Assembly: GCA_002310175.1 (NCBI GenBank)
Contig: DBYG01000059.1
Coordinates: forward strand, 4,108-31,658
From: Bacteroidales bacterium UBA1192
Lineage (GTDB): Bacteria; Bacteroidota; Bacteroidia; Bacteroidales; Bacteroidaceae
Length of the DNA stretch: 27,551 nucleotides
Direction: 5' to 3'
A program made the translations under genes and the position numbers. The notes below the pieces were generated by a model. That model saw only the letters and a program-made list of their open reading frames with translations. It was not told the origin of the DNA and made no database searches. Position 1 is the first letter of the stretch; the number at the start of each line of letters is the position of its first letter. This document shows, piece after piece, positions 22,989-27,551 of this stretch.

Positions 22989-24500
22989 ATGAGAGTCGAA
23001 TCAGGACATATTGCGCAGATTATCGGTCCGGTTGTGGATGTGGCGTTTGAAAGCGGAAATGACCTGCCTTCCATCCATGATGCGTTGGAAATAACCCGTG
23101 ATGACGGTCGCCGTCTCATAATAGAGGTGCAGCAGCATATAGGTGAAAACATGGTTCGTTGCGTGGCCATGGACATTACTTCCGGCCTGCGTCGCGGTAT
23201 GGAGGTGCGTGTTACAGGTAGTCCTATCACAATGCCGGTGGGCAAACAGATCAAGGGCCGTATGATGAATGTTACAGGAGAGCCTATAGATGACCTCAAG
23301 CCTTTGGACAAGGAGGGCGCGTTCCCCATACACCGTCAGCCTCCAAAGTTTGAGGAACTGTCAACCGTTGAGGAGGTGCTCTTTACCGGAATCAAAGTGA
23401 TAGATCTTTTGGAGCCTTACTGCAAGGGTGGTAAGATAGGTCTGTTCGGTGGTGCCGGTGTCGGCAAGACGGTGCTTATAATGGAACTCATCAATAACAT
23501 AGCCAAGAAGAACAACGGATTCTCCGTATTTGCCGGAGTGGGAGAGCGCACCCGTGAGGGTAATGACCTGCTGCGTGAGATGATAGAGTCCGGTGTCATA
23601 AAATACGGTGATGCCTTTAAGGAGAGCATGGCCAAAGGAGAGTGGGACCTGAGCAAGGTGGACTATGATGAGGTTGCCAAGTCACAGGCCACGCTTGTCT
23701 ATGGTCAGATGAATGAGCCGCCAGGGGCACGTTCATCGGTTGCACTTTCCGGTCTTACCGTGGCCGAGTCATTCCGTGACGGAGCCGGCAGTGACGGCGC
23801 CTACAGCGATATCCTGTTCTTTATTGATAACATATTCCGTTTCACACAGGCAGGAAGTGAGGTGTCGGCCCTTCTGGGACGTATGCCGTCTGCCGTTGGC
23901 TATCAGCCTACGCTGGCCAGTGAGATGGGTAAGATGCAGGAGAGAATAACATCCACCATTCACGGATCAATCACATCTGTACAGGCTGTGTATGTACCGG
24001 CCGATGACCTTACGGATCCTGCACCTGCCACCACATTCTCACATCTGGATGCCACCACGGTGCTGAGCCGTAAGATTGCGGAACTTGGTATCTATCCTGC
24101 AGTGGATCCTCTGGATTCAACATCCCGTATACTTGATCCGAATATCGTGGGTAAGGCCCATTACGATACCGCTCAGCGCGTAAAGCAGATACTGCAGCGC
24201 TACAACGAGCTTCAGGATATCATATCCATCCTGGGTATGGATGAGCTGTCCGATGAGGACAAGCTTACTGTGGCGCGTGCCCGCCGTGTTCAGCGCTTCC
24301 TTTCACAGCCGTTCACTGTGGCCGAGCAATTTACCGGAGTCAAGGGCACCATGGTAAGCATTGAGGATACCATCCTGGGATTCAACATGATTCTGGACGG
24401 TGAGGTGGATGACCTGCCCGAGCAGGTATTCCTGAATGTCGGTACCATTGAGGAAGCCATTGAGAAAGGGAAGAAATTGCTTGACCAGGTGGCCAAATAA
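22989..24500 (+). CDS. atpD: ATP synthase F1 subunit beta
   Basis: The 503-aa catalytic subunit of the F1 head makes ATP at the cytoplasmic side of the membrane. It shows the P-loop GGAGVGKT (154-161), GERTREGNDL, and the long conserved stretch with FIDNIFRFTQAGSEVSALLGRMPSAVGYQPTL shared by all beta subunits (the catalytic Glu lies in GERTREGND). Length is slightly above the usual 460-480 aa, as in other Bacteroidota. It is the first gene of the operon, preceded by its own promoter. Having atpD and atpC ahead of the F0 genes, instead of at the end, is typical for Bacteroidales. Confidence 0.98.
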   Translation: MRVESGHIAQIIGPVVDVAFESGNDLPSIHDALEITRDDGRRLIIEVQQHIGENMVRCVAMDITSGLRRGMEVRVTGSPITMPVGKQIKGRMMNVTGEPIDDLKPLDKEGAFPIHRQPPKFEELSTVEEVLFTGIKVIDLLEPYCKGGKIGLFGGAGVGKTVLIMELINNIAKKNNGFSVFAGVGERTREGNDLLREMIESGVIKYGDAFKESMAKGEWDLSKVDYDEVAKSQATLVYGQMNEPPGARSSVALSGLTVAESFRDGAGSDGAYSDILFFIDNIFRFTQAGSEVSALLGRMPSAVGYQPTLASEMGKMQERITSTIHGSITSVQAVYVPADDLTDPAPATTFSHLDATTVLSRKIAELGIYPAVDPLDSTSRILDPNIVGKAHYDTAQRVKQILQRYNELQDIISILGMDELSDEDKLTVARARRVQRFLSQPFTVAEQFTGVKGTMVSIEDTILGFNMILDGEVDDLPEQVFLNVGTIEEAIEKGKKLLDQVAK

Positions 24501-24518
24501 TTTCAATTGAGAATTGAG

Positions 24519-24758
24519 ATGCTCAAGATTAGGATTATAGCTCCGGACAGACTGGTATTTGAGGGCGAGGTGGAAAGCGTCACCCTGCCGGGTACTATGG
24601 GTCGTTTTACAGTCTTGAACAACCATGCCCCCATAATATCTTCACTTGAAAAAGGAATAATAGCCTACAAGGACACTAACGGTATAACAGAGGTCGCTGT
24701 AGAATCCGGGTTCGCTGAGGTCAGAGACAACACCCTTTCAATTTGTGTGGAATTATGA
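24519..24758 (+). CDS. atpC: ATP synthase F1 subunit epsilon, short form
   Basis: The protein is 79 aa when started at the ATG at 24519. An upstream in-frame TTG at 24507 would add four residues but has no support. It covers the N-terminal beta-sandwich of epsilon (LKIRIIAPDRLVFEGEVESV, then LPGTMGRFTVLNNHAPIISSL), which contacts gamma and the c-ring. The C-terminal two-helix domain that inhibits ATP hydrolysis in E. coli-type epsilon subunits (about 135 aa) is absent. Short epsilon subunits are known in Bacteroidota. Its stop overlaps the next start in an ATGA. Confidence 0.94.
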   Translation: MLKIRIIAPDRLVFEGEVESVTLPGTMGRFTVLNNHAPIISSLEKGIIAYKDTNGITEVAVESGFAEVRDNTLSICVEL

Positions 24759-25123
24759 AAAAACTGATCCTGACATATCTGATTTTACTTTCAGCCCTGA
24801 CTATAGCAGCCGTTCTGGTGCTGCGTACGGTATGGCCGGATCAGTATCCGTCCCTGCTGTTCCTTATCCCTCTGTTCTTTGCCGTAATGCTGGGCGTTAT
24901 GGTATGGCTAAAGCGCTCAAATGAGAGAAAGGGCAAGGACCGCAGCCTGTTCTTCCTTACCTACAGGGTGGTAAAGATTCTGCTTGCCATTGTTCTGCTT
25001 GTGGTGTATTTCACAGCTGTTGGAACTCAGTTGCTGCCGTTTGCAGTGGTATTCATGATATATTATCTGTGCCTCTCGGTTGTAGAGACGGTACTGTTTA
25101 TGAAAGGAGAGAAAAAGAGTTGA
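24755..25123 (+). CDS. Small membrane protein in the ATP synthase operon (AtpI-like position)
   Basis: The 122-aa protein has four hydrophobic segments (about 4-24, 32-52, 70-90 and 94-113 from its Met), basic loops and a lysine-rich C terminus. It occupies the place between atpC and atpB where other bacteria encode AtpI, a helper of c-ring assembly or magnesium uptake. I see no diagnostic AtpI motif, so the link rests on size, topology and position. The ATG at 24755 overlaps the atpC stop; an upstream in-frame ATG at 24743 lies inside atpC and is less likely. Its stop overlaps the TTG start of atpB. Confidence 0.75.
   Translation: MKKLILTYLILLSALTIAAVLVLRTVWPDQYPSLLFLIPLFFAVMLGVMVWLKRSNERKGKDRSLFFLTYRVVKILLAIVLLVVYFTAVGTQLLPFAVVFMIYYLCLSVVETVLFMKGEKKS
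25103..25109 (+). promoter_or_regulatory. Ribosome binding site that supports the TTG start of atpB
   Basis: AAAGGAG lies 10 nt before the TTG at 25120. Shine-Dalgarno sequences this strong are uncommon in Bacteroidales, where A-rich leaders dominate, and this one favours the TTG as the true start. Confidence 0.6.
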
Positions 25124-26217
25124 AAAAGATAATTGCCATATTGTCATTGATGTTTCTGATTGCGGCGCCTGTATTTGCGCAGGAGACCGCACAGGATGAG
25201 ACTGTCGATGTCAAAGGCATCATATTCGGCCATCTAAAGGATTCCTATCACTGGCATATAATTACAATAGGTAATAAGGAAATCAGCCTGCACCTTCCTG
25301 TGATACTGTACAGTAAGGTAACGGGCTGGCATTTCTTCTCGTCCCGTCAACTTGAACATACAGGCAGTTATGAGGGCTTCCATATCACGGATGACGGTGC
25401 CCATGCAGGCAAACTGGTGGAGACGCTTCCCGACGGCACTGAACTCAAACCGCTTGACCTGTCGCTTACCAAGATAGCGCTGGCCGTTATAATAAACAGC
25501 CTGTTGCTTTGTGTGATAGTGATGTGCACGGCCCGCTGGTACAGGCGCCACAATGCTACTGATCCGGCTCCTGGCGGTTTTGTGGGCCTTATGGAGTATG
25601 TCATAGCCATGATTGTGGATGATGTGATCAAGCCTTCGGTAGGCAAGGACTATAAACGGTATACGCCGTTGCTGCTCACCATATTCTTCTTTATACTGTT
25701 GAGCAACATAATGGGCCTTATTCCCATATTCCCGGCCGGTGCCAACGTAACGGGCAATATCGCCATTACGCTCACTTTAGCTCTGGTAACGTTCTTTACG
25801 GTAAATGTGTTCGGCAACCGCGAATATTGGAAAGAGATACTCTGGCCCGATGTGCCAGTGTTCCTCAAGGCTCCGGTACCATTGCTGCCGTTCATTGAGA
25901 TTGTGGGTATATTCACCAAACCGTTTGCGCTGACTGTACGTCTGTTTGCCAATATCACCGCAGGGCACGCCATCATACTGTCGCTTACCTGTGTGATATT
26001 CATAACAGCCAGGATGGGACCGGTGATAGGTGCCCCGATGACAGTCCTGTCTGTATTCTTCATGATATTCATGAACCTGCTGGAACTGCTGGTGGCATAT
26101 ATACAGGCATATGTGTTCACCATGCTCAGTGCGGTGTTTATAGGGCTCTCACGCCCTGAGGAACATCATGCCAAGAAGGGGACAGTAACAAAAACTGATA
26201 ATACATTAACAACTTAA
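25120..26217 (+). CDS. atpB: ATP synthase F0 subunit a, with signal peptide and long N-terminal extension
   Basis: The 365-aa membrane protein forms the proton half-channels beside the c-ring. I place the start at TTG 25120: it overlaps the preceding stop (TTGA), follows an AAAGGAG, and directly yields a signal peptide (KKIIAILSLMFLIAAPVFAQ). The first in-frame ATG (25150 region) would cut into that peptide. About 120 extracytoplasmic residues precede the first true helix (IALAVIINSLLLCVIVMCT), well beyond the E. coli subunit. The essential Arg is at 274 in the segment ALTVRLFANITAGHAI. The C terminus is a polar tail rich in Thr. The extension is known for Bacteroidota a-subunits; its role is not known to me. 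Confidence 0.94.
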   Translation: MKKIIAILSLMFLIAAPVFAQETAQDETVDVKGIIFGHLKDSYHWHIITIGNKEISLHLPVILYSKVTGWHFFSSRQLEHTGSYEGFHITDDGAHAGKLVETLPDGTELKPLDLSLTKIALAVIINSLLLCVIVMCTARWYRRHNATDPAPGGFVGLMEYVIAMIVDDVIKPSVGKDYKRYTPLLLTIFFFILLSNIMGLIPIFPAGANVTGNIAITLTLALVTFFTVNVFGNREYWKEILWPDVPVFLKAPVPLLPFIEIVGIFTKPFALTVRLFANITAGHAIILSLTCVIFITARMGPVIGAPMTVLSVFFMIFMNLLELLVAYIQAYVFTMLSAVFIGLSRPEEHHAKKGTVTKTDNTLTT

Positions 26218-26230
26218 AAATAACAACATT

Positions 26231-26488
26231 ATGATGTTAGCAACATTCTTGCAGGCTGCCGCAGGTGCAGCATTCGGTAACGCAGGTATCGCACTCGGTG
26301 CCGCTATCGCAGTTGTAGGTGCAGCTATGGGTCTGGGCCGTATCGGTCAGTCCGCAATGGAGTCAATCGCACGTCAGCCCGAGGCTGCCGGTGACATCCG
26401 CAGTTCCATGATCCTGATAGGCGCCTTTATGGAAGGTGTATCACTTCTGGCAGTAATCGTTTGTCTGTTGGCACTTTACGCTAAATAA
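26231..26488 (+). CDS. atpE: ATP synthase F0 subunit c (proton-binding ring)
   Basis: The 85-aa hairpin protein has two transmembrane helices joined by the polar ARQPEAAGD loop (47-55). The ion-binding carboxylate is Glu68 in IGAFMEGVSLLAV. Compared with sodium-binding c subunits such as Ilyobacter's, the Gln and Ser ligands are replaced by Leu35 and Gly69, so the enzyme should use protons. It starts 13 bp after atpB and its stop overlaps the atpF start by one base. Codon use looks strongly biased, as expected for a subunit needed in many copies. Confidence 0.97.
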   Translation: MMLATFLQAAAGAAFGNAGIALGAAIAVVGAAMGLGRIGQSAMESIARQPEAAGDIRSSMILIGAFMEGVSLLAVIVCLLALYAK

Positions 26489-26985
26489 TGGACCTACTGA
26501 TTCCCGAAGTCGGTACAATCATCTGGATGCTCATTGCAGCCGGAATTGTCTTCTTTATACTGGTAAAGTGGGGATTCCCCATGATTACCCGTATGGTTGA
26601 CGAGCGCAATGAGTATATAGACAAGTCGCTCGATGCTGCCAAGAAGGCCAACGAGCGTCTGGCCGGCATCCAGAATGAGTGTGATGAACTGCTCAAGGAG
26701 ACCCGTGCCGAGAAGGCGCGTATCCTTAAGGAGGCTGCCGACCGGCGTGATGAGATCATTGCAGAGGCCGAAAACCGTGCCAAGGAGAGCGGTGAGAAAC
26801 TTATCTCCGATGCACGTGAACAGATACGTCTGGAGAAGGAGGAGGCACTGCGCAGCCTGCGTCGTCAGGTGGCGGAGCTGTCGGTCCAGGTGGCCGAGAG
26901 GGTTGTCCTTAAGGAACTCTCCACCGATGAGGACCAGCTACTTCTGATAGACCGTATGATAGATGATGTCAAAACAGAGAAGTAA
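26488..26985 (+). CDS. atpF: ATP synthase F0 subunit b
   Basis: The 165-aa protein is the peripheral stalk: a single N-terminal transmembrane helix (about 8-28, TIIWMLIAAGIVFFILVKW) followed by a long charged alpha helix (about 45-150) that dimerises and binds F1 through delta. Heptad-like runs of Ala, Glu, Arg and Lys are clear. Length is normal for the family. The start (TAATG) overlaps the atpE stop by one base. Confidence 0.95.
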   Translation: MDLLIPEVGTIIWMLIAAGIVFFILVKWGFPMITRMVDERNEYIDKSLDAAKKANERLAGIQNECDELLKETRAEKARILKEAADRRDEIIAEAENRAKESGEKLISDAREQIRLEKEEALRSLRRQVAELSVQVAERVVLKELSTDEDQLLLIDRMIDDVKTEK

Positions 26986-26988
26986 GGT

Positions 26989-27551
26989 ATGAATACAGGA
27001 ACCGTTTCCGTTCGATATGCCAAGGCGCTGCTGCAGTATGCGGTTGAACAGGGTGATGCCGCGCAGGTTTATCTGGAGATGCAGACGCTTGCCTCACGGA
27101 TGCGGGCTGTACGTGCCATACATGACCGTCTGGTTGACCCCACGTTAAGTGTGGCCGATAAATGCAGTCTGCTTGAGACTGCTGTCACGGACGGAAAGAA
27201 ACCGCTGAGCGGCTCTGCACAGGCTTTCTTCAAGCTCGCTGTAGGTGCCGGACGCGGTGACTGCCTGCTGTTTATGGCCGTAAGCTATCAGGACCTGTAC
27301 CGCCTCAGGAATGGTATTGTGCCGGTTGAGCTTATTACAGCCACCCCTGTGGGCGATGAACGCAGGGCCAGACTCAAACAGCTGGTAGAGAACGTAGAGC
27401 ACGGCAGTGTAGAATGGACCCACACGGTAGATCCGTCAATCGACGGCGGATTCGTGCTTATGGTTGACGGATTCCGCCTTGACGCCAGCGTGGCAGGCAA
27501 GCTGCAGAGAATCCGCAAGGAACTTATTGAAAAGAATAACCGTATCATATA
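26989..27551 (+). CDS. atpH: ATP synthase F1 subunit delta, cut at the window edge
   Basis: The reading frame gives 187 residues and ends with the two bases TA, most probably the first two of a stop codon, so nearly the whole protein is present. The N-terminal helical domain starts VSVRYAKALLQYAVEQGDA and has LSGSAQAFFKLAVGAGR; the C-terminal part has IDGGFVLMVDGFRLDASV followed by KLQRIRKEL, the usual delta/OSCP ending. The subunit links the b stalk to the top of F1. It begins 3 bp after atpF. The atpA and atpG genes are expected next, beyond the window. Confidence 0.93.
   Translation, partial: MNTGTVSVRYAKALLQYAVEQGDAAQVYLEMQTLASRMRAVRAIHDRLVDPTLSVADKCSLLETAVTDGKKPLSGSAQAFFKLAVGAGRGDCLLFMAVSYQDLYRLRNGIVPVELITATPVGDERRARLKQLVENVEHGSVEWTHTVDPSIDGGFVLMVDGFRLDASVAGKLQRIRKELIEKNNRII

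Noticed and set aside
24507..24518. TTG start for atpC
   Set aside because: Epsilon subunits begin right at the first beta-strand, which the ATG at 24519 provides.
25069..25119. GTG start for atpB inside the preceding membrane-protein gene
   Set aside because: It would put 17 charged residues before the signal peptide; the TTG at 25120 has a ribosome binding site and a stop-start overlap.

Overview
The window is a chromosomal segment from a member of the Bacteroidales (phylum Bacteroidota), probably gut-associated. The evidence is: promoters of the form TAnnTTTG with A-rich leaders instead of sigma70-type boxes; SusC-like TonB receptors with an N-terminal carboxypeptidase-regulatory-like domain; the ATP synthase order atpD-atpC-(membrane protein)-atpB-atpE-atpF-atpH; Bacteroidales-style lipoproteins; and paired cobalamin enzymes fused into single genes. 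I see no rRNA, tRNA, CRISPR array, insertion sequence or phage gene.

Region 1 (1-6248, plus) is a corrin-ring operon. Four consecutive genes, each a two-domain fusion, encode about eight steps of the anaerobic (CbiD/CbiG-type) cobalamin pathway: CbiH-CbiC, CbiE-CbiT, CbiG-CbiF and CbiJ(CobK)-CbiD. A Bacteroidales -7 box lies just upstream, with no room in the window for a riboswitch leader. The first steps (CbiL, cytosolic chelatase) and late steps (CbiA, CbiP, CbiB, nucleotide-loop genes) are not here.

Region 2 (6395-15261, minus) converges on region 1. It is a cobalamin-riboswitch-controlled uptake operon. From its promoter at 15254-15261 it runs riboswitch, terminator-like hairpin, two TonB-dependent receptors (4-bp overlap), a CbiK cobaltochelatase homologue made as a lipoprotein, then a BtuF-, BtuC- and BtuD-like ABC importer. 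The two regions are separated by a 118-bp element with 16-bp perfect inverted ends, which may be both a repeat element and a bidirectional terminator. The exported chelatase inside an uptake operon is the most thought-provoking feature of the window.

Region 3 (15329-22638) holds unrelated genes: an OPT-family transporter, a secreted two-domain GH43-family glycosidase, an endonuclease I lipoprotein, a DUF418 membrane protein and a YrbG-type calcium/sodium antiporter.

Region 4 (22639-22988) is a 350-bp divergent intergenic region rich in inverted and direct repeats. It may contain a small RNA with its own terminator, plus operator-like sites upstream of the ATP synthase operon.

Region 5 (22989-27551, plus) is the first part of the F-type ATP synthase operon: atpD, a short atpC, an AtpI-like membrane protein, atpB with signal peptide and TTG start, atpE, atpF and atpH. 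The atpH stop codon is cut by the window edge; atpA and atpG are expected beyond it.
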